NCBI GenBank assembly: GCA_030538235.1
Contig: JAUNUJ010000001.1
Location: 1-45,119, forward strand
DNA from: Alcaligenaceae bacterium
Lineage (GTDB): Bacteria > Pseudomonadota > Gammaproteobacteria > Burkholderiales > Burkholderiaceae_B
DNA: 45,119 nucleotides
Reading direction: 5' to 3'
Shown: in pieces, positions 9,041 through 17,865 of the stretch
Layout: each line of letters begins with the position of its first letter
Numbering within the stretch: position 1 is the first letter of the stretch
Position numbers and translations under genes: made by a program
The notes under the pieces: generated by a model
What the model was told of the DNA's origin: nothing
Database searches by the model: none
What the model saw: only the letters and a program-made list of their open reading frames with translations

Positions 9041-10282
9041 ATGGAAAACTATGGATTAAGCACCGAATTGGTGCATGCAGAGCGTCGTCAAGGTATTGAA
9101 AATGGCGCAGTCCACAAAGCAATTTATACTTCAAGTCAGTATGCTTACGATGATGCCAACGACTTGGTTGCTGTGTTTCAGGGTCGTCCGGGTTTTTCTT
9201 ATGCGCGCCAAGGCACACCGACCACTGCCAGTCTTGAAAAAAGCATTAATCAGCTAGAAGATGGTGAGGGCACCTGCGCTTTTGCCACAGGCATGGCTGC
9301 TTTGACGGCGATTTTCTACACGCTATTAAAGGCCGGTGATCACATCATCAGTAGTCAGTTTATTTTTGGTAATACCAATAGTTTATTAATAAACTTGGCT
9401 CGTTTGGGTGTTGAAGTCACCCATGTGGACGCACGAGATGTGAGCCAAGTCAAAGCGGCTATTCGTCCAAATACCCGCATGGTTTTTATGGAGACGATCG
9501 CTAATCCCGGTACACAACTAGTTGATCTAGCGGCGATTGGTGATTTATGTGAAGAGCAAAAGTTGTTATATGTGGTAGACAATACCATGACCACACCCTA
9601 TCTTTTAAAGGGCAAAGAGGTCAAGGCCGGCCTAGTGATGAATTCTTTATCTAAGATGATTTGCGGCCATGCTAATGCATTGGGCGGTTCAGTGACGAGT
9701 ACGGGGCTTTTTGATTGGTCAGAGTATCCGAATATATATGATGACTATAAGAGTGGTGATCCAAAGGGTTGGGGGCTGCTACAGATTCGCAAAAAGGGTT
9801 TGCGTGACATGGGTGCTACCTTAAGTGCTGATGCTGCCCAGCGCATTGCAGTGGGAGCAGAGAGCCTGGAACTGAGAGTGCAACGCAGTTGTTCCAATGC
9901 CTTAGCCTTAGCCGAATTTTTGGAGCAACAAGCGGGCGTGGTTTCGGTGAGTTATCCAGGATTGCCTTCACATCCTCAACATGAGCGAGCTAACGCCTTA
10001 TTTGGCGGTAGAGGGTTTGGCAGTTTATTGTCCTTTGAGTTAAAAGAAGAGATAGATTGTATCGATTTCCTGAACCGTCTGGATATTGTTTTATTGGCGA
10101 CTCATTTGGGGGATACGAGAACCTTGAGTTTGCCAGTAGCGAAGACTATTTACCACGAAATGGGCCCTGAAAAACGCAAAGCGATGGGAATTGCTGACGG
10201 ATTACTAAGGGTTTCCCTTGGAATTGAGAATGAAAAGGATTTAATTGGTGATTTTGCGCAAGCTTTGAATTATTATAAGTAG
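9041..10282 (+). CDS. Cystathionine gamma-synthase family PLP-dependent enzyme
   Basis: 413 residues from ATG 9041, preceded by GAGAG. It is a fold-type I PLP enzyme of the Cys/Met metabolism family: SYARQGTPTT (residues 53-62) supplies the phosphate-binding Tyr and Arg of the partner subunit, ATGMAAL the cofactor loop, and NSLSKMICGH the Schiff-base lysine, K205. Members catalyse gamma-replacement or elimination on O-acyl-homoserine, cystathionine or methionine. The SLSKMICGHANALGG form belongs to a subgroup usually annotated only as 'cystathionine gamma-synthase family' in Burkholderiales, so the exact reaction is uncertain. It has its own upstream gap of 105 bp and stands alone. Confidence 0.85.
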   Translation: MENYGLSTELVHAERRQGIENGAVHKAIYTSSQYAYDDANDLVAVFQGRPGFSYARQGTPTTASLEKSINQLEDGEGTCAFATGMAALTAIFYTLLKAGDHIISSQFIFGNTNSLLINLARLGVEVTHVDARDVSQVKAAIRPNTRMVFMETIANPGTQLVDLAAIGDLCEEQKLLYVVDNTMTTPYLLKGKEVKAGLVMNSLSKMICGHANALGGSVTSTGLFDWSEYPNIYDDYKSGDPKGWGLLQIRKKGLRDMGATLSADAAQRIAVGAESLELRVQRSCSNALALAEFLEQQAGVVSVSYPGLPSHPQHERANALFGGRGFGSLLSFELKEEIDCIDFLNRLDIVLLATHLGDTRTLSLPVAKTIYHEMGPEKRKAMGIADGLLRVSLGIENEKDLIGDFAQALNYYK

Positions 10283-10390
10283 CAGAATGGCTTTAAATCA
10301 CTTAATATAAGCTTATGAGCCATGTTGTCTCATCTTGATGGGGCAGAATTTAGTTCTTACTAAATAACAGCTTGTCGGGGTATTTTTTTC

Positions 10391-10419
10391 TTGACAATCT
10401 GAAGAATTCTAGCGAATAT
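10391..10419 (+). promoter_or_regulatory. Probable sigma-70 promoter of the HU gene
   Basis: A perfect -35 box TTGACA (10391-10396) is followed after 17 bases by GAATAT (10414-10419), a weak -10. TATAGT at 10417-10422 is an alternative at 20-base spacing. The position, about 85 bp upstream of the HU start, suits a strong housekeeping promoter. Confidence 0.5.
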
Positions 10420-10504
10420 AGTGCTAGTCGCGGTAGGCATAAGTATTGCTGTCGCATGTTTTCACTATTTTTTTACAATATTAATTAATTAAGGGGTTAC
10501 CTGA

Positions 10505-10783
10505 ATGAATAAGACAGAGTTAATCGAAGCAATCGCTAATGAAGCTGAAATCTCCAAAGCTGCTGCCGGCCGCGCCTTAGATGCAATGATCAACCAAGTT
10601 AAAGTTACTCTACAAGCTGGAGAAGCTGTGACCTTGATTGGTTTTGGTACATTTGATACGTCTGTTCGTGCTGCCCGCACTGGCCGTAATCCACAGACAG
10701 GTGCCGAGATTCAAATCGCCGAGGCGGTTGTTCCTAAGTTCCGTCCGGGTAAAGCACTTAAGGATGCTGTCAACGCTAAGTAA
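10505..10783 (+). CDS. hupB: DNA-binding protein HU
   Basis: 92 residues, the standard length of HU, starting at ATG 10505 with AAGGGG upstream. It begins [11 protein letters not shown] and carries the beta-arm signature GFGTF...[12 protein letters not shown], which inserts into the DNA minor groove. HU is an abundant nucleoid protein that bends DNA and assists replication initiation, recombination and transcription. IHF is less likely because the sequence lacks IHF-type N-terminal residues. It is a single-gene transcription unit with a good -35 box and a perfect terminator. Confidence 0.94.
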   Translation: MNKTELIEAIANEAEISKAAAGRALDAMINQVKVTLQAGEAVTLIGFGTFDTSVRAARTGRNPQTGAEIQIAEAVVPKFRPGKALKDAVNAK

Positions 10784-10804
10784 TTTTTACTTGCTCGATA
10801 TATT

Positions 10805-10832
10805 AAAAGCTCGATAGATTTATCGAGCTTTT
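10805..10832 (+). terminator. Intrinsic terminator after HU
   Basis: The arms AAAAGCTCGATA (10805-10816) and TATCGAGCTTTT (10821-10832) pair perfectly over 12 bp around a four-base loop, and the T-run continues to 10834. It lies 22 bp after the HU stop codon. Confidence 0.9.
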
Positions 10833-10983
10833 TTATTGGCGTCGTATTGTTGTTAAGAGATCAGGTTTCATCTAAAGATGAATTGAAAATTTTATGCAGC
10901 TGACTTGTTTGATTGAATTAGATATGGCCATATTGACACGCCAGGCTGTCCAAGTTATCCATAGCACTTCAAATTTTAGGCAT

Positions 10984-11017
10984 AAAAAAAGCAGCTCTTC
11001 TAAATTAAGAAAGCTGC
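10984..11017 (-). terminator. Intrinsic terminator of the tRNA-Val gene
   Basis: Read on the minus strand, GCAGCT pairs with AGCTGC, extended by TTCT/AGAA, and is followed by seven T residues (10990-10984). It begins about 25 bp after the tRNA 3' end. The 150 bp between it and the HU terminator show no gene. Confidence 0.8.
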
Positions 11018-11042
11018 AATTTATAAAGCACTTAATGGATTT

Positions 11043-11118
11043 TGGTGGGTGCTACAGGGGTCGAACCTGTGACCTACGCCTTGTAAGGGCGCCGCTCTAC
11101 CAACTGAGCTAAGCACCC
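11043..11118 (-). tRNA. tRNA-Val (anticodon TAC)
   Basis: The minus strand folds as a complete 76-base tRNA with encoded CCA. The acceptor stem is GGGTGCT/AGCACCC (7 bp). The D arm is GCTCAGTTGGTAGAGC, the anticodon arm is GCGCC-CTTACAA-GGCGT with anticodon TAC, and the T arm contains GGTTCGAACC. TAC decodes GTA and related valine codons. It is a single tRNA gene with its own promoter and terminator. Confidence 0.97.
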
Positions 11119-11142
11119 ATTTAGTGCTGAACTAAAGATATA

Positions 11143-11171
11143 ATTATAGGTACGATTTGCTGATGTTGCAA
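11143..11171 (-). promoter_or_regulatory. Sigma-70 promoter of tRNA-Val
   Basis: On the minus strand TTGCAA (11171-11166) and a perfect TATAAT (11148-11143) are separated by exactly 17 bases and end 24 bp upstream of the tRNA 5' end. Both spacing and position are ideal. Confidence 0.8.
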
Positions 11172-11361
11172 GTGTTTTTCCCTATAAATTGATTAATCGT
11201 TGTTTTTGTGACAAAAATGCTACAAAATTATTAAAAACCTGCGATGAAGTCAAGGAATCAGAAAAATCTTGGTAGGAGCAAGAGTAAATATTATGTCTGG
11301 TGCAGTATTAGTTAAACGAACTCTATTTTATTATTCAAATAATTTTCTACTTGGTAAGAGT

Positions 11362-11392
11362 TTGACAGACAATAGGGTAGTGTTAGTTTATT
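11362..11392 (+). promoter_or_regulatory. Possible promoter of the glycosyltransferase gene
   Basis: A perfect TTGACA is followed after 19 bases by TTTATT. The spacing is long and the -10 weak, so this is tentative. It lies about 85 bp before the start codon. Confidence 0.3.
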
Positions 11393-11477
11393 AATAGCTT
11401 AAAGCAATAATATTTTTAAAACGTATGGTGTCTAGGGTGTCTCAGTCTGTGATTGATTTTTTTAGAGAATATTTTAA

Positions 11478-12509
11478 ATGAGTTTGAAAGTGACGTTGCG
11501 CAACTGGCGTCTTTCATTGGGCAAGGTATTGCTTGATACAGAGATGAGTCATGACAGCCAAGAGCATCGGGTCCCTAAGCGGCTCTTATTTATGCGTCAC
11601 GATGGTAAGTTGGGTGATTATATAGTTAGTTCATTCAGCTATAGGGAGATTAAGAGCTTTGATCCAACGATTCATATCGGCGTGGTATGCGCACAAAAAG
11701 ATGCCTATTTATACGAAAAAAATCCCTATATTGATGCGTTATATTTTGTTAGAGTGAAGAGTATTTTTGATTTTTTTCGTCTAGGTAGTCAGTTAGCAAA
11801 ACTTAATTATGATACGGTAATTGACCCTACGGAAATCCTAAGAAATCGAAATTTTTTATTTTTACGATTAATTAAAGCGTCTCATTATATAGGTTATCAA
11901 AAATCGAATTACAAGCTATTTGACCATAGTATAGAAGGCATTCAGCATTATTCAGAGCTTTATAAAAAGATCTTAGTTGAACTAAATATTCCGGTTCAGG
12001 ATACTACTTATGACATCCCAACTGATGATGAAGCTGACAGTGAAATTGAAAGCTTTCTTAGGAAAAATGATATTAAAGACTATATAGCGATAAATTTTTT
12101 CGGCGCTTCTAGTTCTAGGGTTATGTCGCCAGACAAAATCAAACAACATATTGAATATATCCAACGACAGACAAGTGATACGTCAATTATCCTCTTGTCT
12201 TATCCTGACGTTTACCCGGCGTTGAGGGTCTTGAGTCAGTTATATTCACAGGTCTATGTTCATCAAACAAAAAATATATTTCACACAGTTGCTTTGATAC
12301 GCCGTTGTAGACAACTGATTACGGTTGATACGTCGACAGTTCATATAGGTTCAGGCTTTAATAAAGCGATGATTGCTTGGTATCGGACTGAAAAAAGTAA
12401 CTTTATACAGTGGGGTCCTAAAAGTAAGGCCGAGACCCATGTGCTGTTTTATAAAAAAACAGTCAATGAAATGAGTCCTGAGGCAATTCAAGCGGAGTGG
12501 TTTATATAG
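11478..12509 (+). CDS. Glycosyltransferase family 9 (heptosyltransferase-like)
   Basis: 343 residues from ATG 11478. LLFMRHDGKLGDYIVSS (about 36-52) is the GT9 N-terminal motif (the heptosyltransferase KxGD region), and the second domain has DTSTVHIGSGFNKAMIAWY, the ADP-heptose-binding HxxxA-type region. This enzyme class transfers heptose or related sugars to lipooligosaccharide at the inner face of the inner membrane. It is more AT-rich than its neighbours, with many ATA and AAA codons, and has no other LPS gene adjacent. That suggests transfer or relaxed constraint. Donor and acceptor cannot be named. No strong Shine-Dalgarno is visible. Confidence 0.8.
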   Translation: MSLKVTLRNWRLSLGKVLLDTEMSHDSQEHRVPKRLLFMRHDGKLGDYIVSSFSYREIKSFDPTIHIGVVCAQKDAYLYEKNPYIDALYFVRVKSIFDFFRLGSQLAKLNYDTVIDPTEILRNRNFLFLRLIKASHYIGYQKSNYKLFDHSIEGIQHYSELYKKILVELNIPVQDTTYDIPTDDEADSEIESFLRKNDIKDYIAINFFGASSSRVMSPDKIKQHIEYIQRQTSDTSIILLSYPDVYPALRVLSQLYSQVYVHQTKNIFHTVALIRRCRQLITVDTSTVHIGSGFNKAMIAWYRTEKSNFIQWGPKSKAETHVLFYKKTVNEMSPEAIQAEWFI

Positions 12510-12680
12510 TGTGCAATGCCTTTCTTCAGCGTCATTTGTCGGTATTTACTATTCGATGGCGGCACGGGATTCAAAACTGACTAATCTAATCTCTCTTGTA
12601 GCTGGACAGTATTTTCTTAAGCCGCTACAAATTAAACCATAAAGCGTATAATCAATCTATCTTAGATAAAAGGTGTATTT

Positions 12681-13355
12681 ATGCGATTACTACTGGTCGA
12701 GGACGATGTTTTTTTGGGTAGCTCGTTGAGTGAGTTTTTGGGGCGTGAGGGCTACGAGGTTGAATGGGCGCAGCGTGGTGGTGAGGCCTTGGATCTTATC
12801 CGACATAAAAACTATCCCTTGGTGATTTTGGATTTAAATCTGCCCGATATGAGTGGTTTGGATATATTGCGTAAAATTCGCGAAAATCATATGCAAATGT
12901 TCGTGATGAGTTTGACTGCACGTGATACTTTGCTTGATAGGGTAGAGGGCTTAGATGCTGGAGCGGATGACTATCTGATCAAGCCTTTTGAGCTTCAGGA
13001 GTTGGCTGCACGTCTGCGAGCGCTTAGTCGTCGAGCTGAGGGCCAGCTTAGCGATATTCTTATTGTGGGTGATTTAAGTCTTGATCTGAATAATAGCGAG
13101 GTCCTCTATAAGGGCGCGCATCTAACGCTTTCTGCGCGCGAATTCGCGCTTTTAGAGCGTTTGATGGCAAGAGCCGGTCATGTGGTGACCAAACAGCAGA
13201 TGGTGCAGACGCTCTCGGCTTCTGAAGAAGAGGTTAGTGATAATGCTATCGAGGTCTATGTGTATCGATTACGTAAGCGCTTAGAGGGCATTAATGTCGA
13301 GATTCATACTATCCGTGGCTTCGGCTATTTATTAGATGTGGTGGCCGAGGACTAA
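12681..13355 (+). CDS. OmpR-family two-component response regulator
   Basis: 224 residues from ATG 12681, with AAAGG upstream. The receiver domain has the acidic pocket E7-D8-D9, phosphoacceptor D51 in VILDLNLPDMSG, T79 and K101 (LIKPFE). The C-terminal winged helix (about 128-222) ends in the typical AIEVYVYRLRKRLEG and HTIRGFGYLL. It overall resembles QseB/TctD-like regulators. Two bases separate it from the kinase gene, so the two form an operon. TATAAT at 12647-12652 may be the -10 box. The signal and target genes are unknown, and no obvious target is adjacent. Confidence 0.9.
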   Translation: MRLLLVEDDVFLGSSLSEFLGREGYEVEWAQRGGEALDLIRHKNYPLVILDLNLPDMSGLDILRKIRENHMQMFVMSLTARDTLLDRVEGLDAGADDYLIKPFELQELAARLRALSRRAEGQLSDILIVGDLSLDLNNSEVLYKGAHLTLSAREFALLERLMARAGHVVTKQQMVQTLSASEEEVSDNAIEVYVYRLRKRLEGINVEIHTIRGFGYLLDVVAED

Positions 13356-13357
13356 GC

Positions 13358-14500
13358 ATGTCCAAGCAATCCAGAAAAAAGCATACTGCTCAATCTAAGA
13401 GATTATGGTCCTTTTTTAAAAGCGACAGTCTCTTTACCCTACTGATAAAAATTCTCACCGTCAGTCTTATCTTAGTGATTTTCCTTGATTGGTTGATGAC
13501 TTGGTCTTTAGTCAGGACAGTTTCTACCGGTACAGTCGACGACAATGCTTTATTTATTCTGGTTGTTGTCAGTCAGTTATTCCTGTTTTTAATCGGGGTC
13601 TTTGCAGTAACTTATTTGATCCGTCAGGCTTTAGGTGTGGTCGAGGAGTTGGGTCAGCAGTTATCACAGCGTAGTCATGATGATTTATCCCCTATCGAGG
13701 TGGAGTATCTGCCTTCCGAGCTAAAACCCTTAGTGGAACGTACAAATCTATTGCTGGCTGATCTCCAAGAGGCTATGCAGGCACAGAGTCGTTTTGTTTA
13801 TCATGCATCCCATCAGTTTCGCACCCCTTTGACTGCGCTCAGAATGGAGTCTGAGTTGATGCTAGGTCAAAACTATAGTGATGATGTGCGTCAACGAGCT
13901 GAACGTATTCACCAGATATCTGATCGTCTGATTCATTTGGGTCAGCAACTACTGGTGCTGGCCAAAGCCGATTCGGGACAACGGATCAAAGATACTTTTG
14001 TTGAGGTGGATTTGACTGAGTGGGCCTTGGAGGTGGGTTCCAAATGGGTGCCTAAAATGCGCCGTGCCGGCATAGAGTTGCAATTTGAGGGGCCTACCGG
14101 TGGGGGTGATGCTGACTTAATTGTGGGGCCACGAAGGTCTTCAGATTGCGTTGTCGTGACAGCCGATCCGATGTTGCTCGAGGAATTACTCGGCAACTTG
14201 TTGGACAATATATTGAAATACGCTGAAGGTGCAAAATTAGTGACGATTGCCGTTAAGGCGGGACCCCCGCGATTAGTGGTAGAGGATGATGGTTCGGGGA
14301 TTCAAACCAAAGATGAGCATTTGCCTTTTGAGATGTTTTATCGCGGTAATAATAACGATACCACCGGTGCCGGTCTAGGTTTAGCAATCGTTAAAGAAAT
14401 CGCCCGGGCTCATAGTGCGGAGTTGAGTCTCGAGAGCCGTCCAAAAATTAACGGCACGAGATTTACTGTGATTTTTTCTAATAACAAATTAGGTTTCTAG
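13358..14500 (+). CDS. Sensor histidine kinase of the adjacent two-component system
   Basis: 380 residues from ATG 13358. Two membrane helices (about 25-48 and 64-88) enclose only about 15 residues, so there is practically no periplasmic sensor domain. The HisKA box reads ASHQFRTPLTALR with phosphorylatable H152; the common form is SHELRTPL, so Q-F is a variant. The ATPase domain shows the N box ELLGNLLDNILKYA, the G1 box EDDGSGI and the G2 box GAGLGLAIV. A Gly/Asp-rich insertion lies just before the N box. Its short loop suggests it senses the membrane itself or a partner protein. TctE-type kinases are related but usually larger. Confidence 0.88.
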   Translation: MSKQSRKKHTAQSKRLWSFFKSDSLFTLLIKILTVSLILVIFLDWLMTWSLVRTVSTGTVDDNALFILVVVSQLFLFLIGVFAVTYLIRQALGVVEELGQQLSQRSHDDLSPIEVEYLPSELKPLVERTNLLLADLQEAMQAQSRFVYHASHQFRTPLTALRMESELMLGQNYSDDVRQRAERIHQISDRLIHLGQQLLVLAKADSGQRIKDTFVEVDLTEWALEVGSKWVPKMRRAGIELQFEGPTGGGDADLIVGPRRSSDCVVVTADPMLLEELLGNLLDNILKYAEGAKLVTIAVKAGPPRLVVEDDGSGIQTKDEHLPFEMFYRGNNNDTTGAGLGLAIVKEIARAHSAELSLESRPKINGTRFTVIFSNNKLGF

Positions 14501-14558
14501 AAAGTGCTCAGCTGTGGCTTCGAGGTATTGGACTGCTAAGCCATATTTAAATTAATAA

Positions 14559-14592
14559 AAAGACCGCTTGTTACGGATAGCAAGCGGTCTTT
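14559..14592. terminator. Bidirectional terminator between the kinase gene and argF
   Basis: The arms AAAGACCGCTTG (14559-14570) and CAAGCGGTCTTT (14581-14592) pair perfectly over 12 bp with a 10-base loop. The T-run is better on the minus strand, serving argF, but the site also lies about 60 bp after the kinase stop. Confidence 0.85.
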
Positions 14593-14628
14593 GTACAATC
14601 TGAAACTAGTTAGCTTTGGTCTTTGGGA

Positions 14629-15579
14629 TTACTGAGTGTCCTCATCCAGGCGGCCTAATAACAAGAACTCCATCAAAGCCTTTTGGGCGTGCATGCGGTT
14701 TTCGGCTTCGTCCCAGACAACGCTTTGGGGACCGTCGATCACGGAAGCGGTAACTTCCTCGCCACGGTGTGCAGGTAAGCAGTGCATAAACAGTGCGTCA
14801 GGCTTGGCGTGTGACATCATCTGATTGTCAACTTGCCAGTCAGCAAACGCACGACGACGAATTTCATTTTCCTCTTCGTAGCCCATGCTGGTCCAGACGT
14901 CAGTGGTTACCAGGTCGGCGCCCACACACGCGTCTAGCGGGTTCTCAAACTCATGGAAGAACTCCTGAGGTACGCCCTGAATCCGTGCCGGGTCGAGTTG
15001 GTAACCACGCGGTGCAGAAATATGCAATTTAAAATTAAGCATCTGCGCAGCTTGCAACCATGTGTAGGCCATGTTGTTGGCATCGCCAATCCAAGTAACT
15101 ACCTTGCCCTCGATATCACCTCGTTTCTCGATAAAAGTCAGAACATCGGCAAGGATTTGACAAGGGTGGAATTCATTGGTCAGACCGTTAATAACCGGAA
15201 CACGAGAGTGATTAGCAAAGCGTTCGAGGCGCTCTTGACCAAAGGTACGAATCATCACCAAATCCACCATACGTGATACCACACGGGCGGTATCCTCAAT
15301 CGGCTCTGAGCGACCGAGCTGTGAGTCGTTTGAGGTCAAATTGATGACTGCTCCGCCTAACTGATACATGCCGGCCTCAAAAGATACGCGCGTGCGTGTA
15401 CTGGCTTTTTCGAAAACCATCGCTAAGGTGCGATCATAAAGTGGCATGTGCGGCTCATAGCGCTTGAACTTATTCTTAATGATCTGAGCGCGCTTGAGTA
15501 CATACTTTAGTTCGTCTAAAGTTAGATCAGTCAGTTGTAAAAAATGGCGAATCGTACTTTTGCTTTGCTTTGAGCTCAT
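14629..15579 (-). CDS. argF: Ornithine carbamoyltransferase
   Basis: 316 residues from ATG 15579; an in-frame TTG at 15597 would add six residues, and I prefer the ATG. STRTR (residues 60-64) binds carbamoyl phosphate, FHPCQILAD lies in the middle and HCLPAHRGEEV (from residue 266) holds the catalytic Cys, all diagnostic of the enzyme. It converts ornithine and carbamoyl phosphate to citrulline in arginine synthesis, as a cytoplasmic trimer. It is a single-gene unit with a clear terminator downstream. I saw no convincing ARG box upstream. Confidence 0.95.
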   Translation of the reverse strand: MSSKQSKSTIRHFLQLTDLTLDELKYVLKRAQIIKNKFKRYEPHMPLYDRTLAMVFEKASTRTRVSFEAGMYQLGGAVINLTSNDSQLGRSEPIEDTARVVSRMVDLVMIRTFGQERLERFANHSRVPVINGLTNEFHPCQILADVLTFIEKRGDIEGKVVTWIGDANNMAYTWLQAAQMLNFKLHISAPRGYQLDPARIQGVPQEFFHEFENPLDACVGADLVTTDVWTSMGYEEENEIRRRAFADWQVDNQMMSHAKPDALFMHCLPAHRGEEVTASVIDGPQSVVWDEAENRMHAQKALMEFLLLGRLDEDTQ

Positions 15580-15700
15580 AGTAAACAAATCTTTCAATAG
15601 TCATAATCGTAAAGCTTAACATAAAGCTAAAGAATTTCTGCGTAAAATTGTCGCGATCAAAGTAAATTTTCGACTGGCTTTATGATGCTTCAACCAAATA

Positions 15701-15729
15701 AAAAGGCGCATCAATTTGATGCGCCTTTT
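15701..15729. terminator. Intrinsic terminator after rpsT
   Basis: AAAAGGCGCATC and GATGCGCCTTTT pair over 12 bp around a five-base loop. On the minus strand T residues follow the hairpin, 25 bp after the rpsT stop. The symmetric flanks could also work on the plus strand. Confidence 0.88.
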
Positions 15730-15753
15730 GAAGAAGAGAAGGCTTAGAATCTC

Positions 15754-16020
15754 TTAGGCAGAGATAGCCTTAATAGCTGCTGATAAGCGGCTTTTTTGAC
15801 GGGCTGCTTTGTTTTTGTGAATGATGTTTTTATCAGCAACACGGTCGATAATGCTAGTTGCTTTGATAAAAGCTTGGCTAGCTAGAGATTGGTCGCCTGC
15901 ATCGATAGCGTGACGTACTTGTTTGATAGAAGTACGCATCATAGAGCGTAGGCTGGAGTTATGTTTGTTGCGAGCAGCAGCTTGACGTGCGCGCTTACGA
16001 GCTTGATTAGTATTTGCCAT
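15754..16020 (-). CDS. rpsT: 30S ribosomal protein S20
   Basis: 88 residues, the family's usual length, from ATG 16020. The basic N-terminus [21 protein letters not shown] and the helical remainder with [16 protein letters not shown] are typical of S20, which binds 16S rRNA early in 30S assembly. It lies downstream of murJ on the same strand, but 243 bp separate them, so it probably has its own promoter. The leader carries a hairpin (16066-16089). Confidence 0.96.
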   Translation of the reverse strand: MANTNQARKRARQAAARNKHNSSLRSMMRTSIKQVRHAIDAGDQSLASQAFIKATSIIDRVADKNIIHKNKAARQKSRLSAAIKAISA

Positions 16021-16065
16021 AGTAGTAAAACTTTCCTAGAATTCTTCTCTTCGTGAGTAAATCGT

Positions 16066-16089
16066 AAGTAGCCAAAGGACAGGCTACTT
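16066..16089 (-). promoter_or_regulatory. Hairpin in the rpsT leader
   Basis: AAGTAGCC (16066-16073) and GGCTACTT (16082-16089) are perfect 8-bp arms with an eight-base loop, about 45 bp before the rpsT start. No T-run follows on the minus strand, so it is not an ordinary terminator of murJ. S20 regulates its own translation in E. coli, so a leader role is possible but unproved here. Confidence 0.35.
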
Positions 16090-16263
16090 CTATAAGATAT
16101 TTATTATTGTGCTAACGGTAAGCATAAGATTTTATCATAGCAGCAGATTTTTTCAATTAATTAGTGATGTTTTTGCTAATTAATCCTATTTTTATCTATT
16201 TTTGTAGGAATAAGGGTACAAATTACTTAAAAAACACTGACTTAGCGATAGTTTAGCACTGTC

Positions 16264-17865
16264 TTAGCGATTCAGAAAATCACGCACTCTGAAACCGCTG
16301 AGATAGAGACCGGCAAAGTAAATAACCCCACTGCCCATAAGTACAGTCATGAGTGCTAATAAACGCCAAATGACAAAACTACTGCCACCAAAAATAGACC
16401 ATTGTTGGCTGAGTTGATAAATTAAGCCTGAGCTGCTGTCTTGTTCCCAGTTAATAAAATTAGCACATAAAATTAACCACAACGCCATTAGTAACAAAGC
16501 GGGGAGTAGTCGTAGAAAGAATTTTAACCAAGCGCCACTCGGTTGATAAATCTCGCGACGACGTAAGCCGCGATAAAGTAAAAAGGCATTTAGTGTCGCG
16601 CCTAAGCCGATAGATAGTGCCAAGCCACTATGTTTCAATAGGGGTACTAAGACCGCGTTCATCACTTGGGTCAGTATTAGGACAATAATAGCGATTTTTA
16701 CCGGTGTACGTATATCTTGTTTGGCATAAAAACCGGGGGCTAGGATTTTTACCGCTAAAATACCCAAAATACCAAAGCCATAGGCGATGACAGCCATTTG
16801 TGTTTGTGCGACATCGTGACTACTAAAGGCACCATAATTAAATAGCGTGGCGACTAGGCCGTCACCTAGTAGGGCCAAACCTAACATACACGGTAAGCCC
16901 AATAAACAAATGAGGCGTAAGCCCCAATCCATTAATTGGCTGTAGCGTTGATGATCATCATTAGCATGAGCAGCGGCCAGACTTGGCAGCAGTACAGTGC
17001 CTAGCGCAATGCCAAGCAGGGCCGTGGGGAACTCCATCAGGCGATCGGCAAAAGATAGCCAACTCACACTACCGCCCGGCAACCAGGTAGCAATATTGGT
17101 ATTAATTAAGAGGGAGATTTGAGCCACAGAAACACCGATAGTGGCCGGTCCCATCAATTTGATAATGCGGCGCACGGTGCTGTTTTGCCAGGCCTTGCTA
17201 AAGCTTAAACTAGGCCGTGGTAACATGCCGATCTTGGCAAGCGCCAGCCATTGGGTGCCCAGTTGCAATACCCCACCAATCATTACCCCTACCGCCAGTG
17301 CATAAATCGGCAATTCAAAATAATTGACTAGCAAGAGTGCTGAGCCGATCATTGAGAAATTCAATAAGATTGGCGTAAAGGCAGGAATGGCAAATTTACG
17401 CCATGTATTTAGAACGCCCGACGCCAGTGCGACCAATGACATGCAGAAGATATAGGGGAACATGACGCGAGTCATCCAAATAGCCGCCTCAAAGGGTTGA
17501 CCGCCATCGCGAGCCAGACCGCTAGCCATGATAGTTACAATCAGTGGGGCAAAAATAGCACCCAACATACTGACTATTAATAGCGTCGCCCCAAGAATTA
17601 ATGTCACATGGTTAATTAATTGCTTGACCTGAGCTTCCTCATATTGCTCTTTGTAGGCGCCTAAAATCGGCACAAAGGCTTGAGAAAAAGCGCCTTCGGC
17701 AAACAGCCGACGGAGCAGATTAGGTATTCTGAAAGCTACCCAGAAAGCATCAGTTAAGGCACTCGCACCAAAGGCTCGTGCGATGATGATATCGCGTGCA
17801 AGTCCTGTGATGCGAGATAAAAAAGTCAGACCACTAATAGTGGCGGCAGATTTGAACAGACTCAT
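16264..17865 (-). CDS. murJ: Lipid II flippase MurJ
   Basis: 533 residues from ATG 17865; the A of its ATG is the last base of the SDR stop codon, so translation is probably coupled. The protein has about 14 hydrophobic segments and the MVF-family N-terminus GLTFLSRITGLARDIIIARAFG, with LLRRLFAEGAFSQAFVPIL next, a very conserved MurJ stretch. It flips the peptidoglycan precursor lipid II across the inner membrane and is normally essential. The murJ-rpsT neighbourhood is common in betaproteobacteria. The length is slightly above the usual 510-525. Confidence 0.95.
   Translation of the reverse strand: MSLFKSAATISGLTFLSRITGLARDIIIARAFGASALTDAFWVAFRIPNLLRRLFAEGAFSQAFVPILGAYKEQYEEAQVKQLINHVTLILGATLLIVSMLGAIFAPLIVTIMASGLARDGGQPFEAAIWMTRVMFPYIFCMSLVALASGVLNTWRKFAIPAFTPILLNFSMIGSALLLVNYFELPIYALAVGVMIGGVLQLGTQWLALAKIGMLPRPSLSFSKAWQNSTVRRIIKLMGPATIGVSVAQISLLINTNIATWLPGGSVSWLSFADRLMEFPTALLGIALGTVLLPSLAAAHANDDHQRYSQLMDWGLRLICLLGLPCMLGLALLGDGLVATLFNYGAFSSHDVAQTQMAVIAYGFGILGILAVKILAPGFYAKQDIRTPVKIAIIVLILTQVMNAVLVPLLKHSGLALSIGLGATLNAFLLYRGLRRREIYQPSGAWLKFFLRLLPALLLMALWLILCANFINWEQDSSSGLIYQLSQQWSIFGGSSFVIWRLLALMTVLMGSGVIYFAGLYLSGFRVRDFLNR

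Larger units (their letters stand above)
11119..11477. other. 359-bp AT-rich intergenic region between tRNA-Val and the glycosyltransferase
   Basis: No credible coding region is seen on either strand. The left 55 bp hold the tRNA promoter, and a TTGACA at 11362-11367 may belong to a glycosyltransferase promoter. The rest shows nothing I can name. Confidence 0.6.

Noticed and set aside
10950-10962. Single TTATCCATA-like sequence considered as a DnaA box
   Set aside because: It mismatches the consensus at a key base and stands alone, unlike the cluster at 21.6-22.3 kb.
10894-11112. 72-codon plus-strand open frame near HU
   Set aside because: It runs through the tRNA-Val terminator and nearly the whole antisense strand of the tRNA gene; its C-terminal residues are simply translated tRNA.
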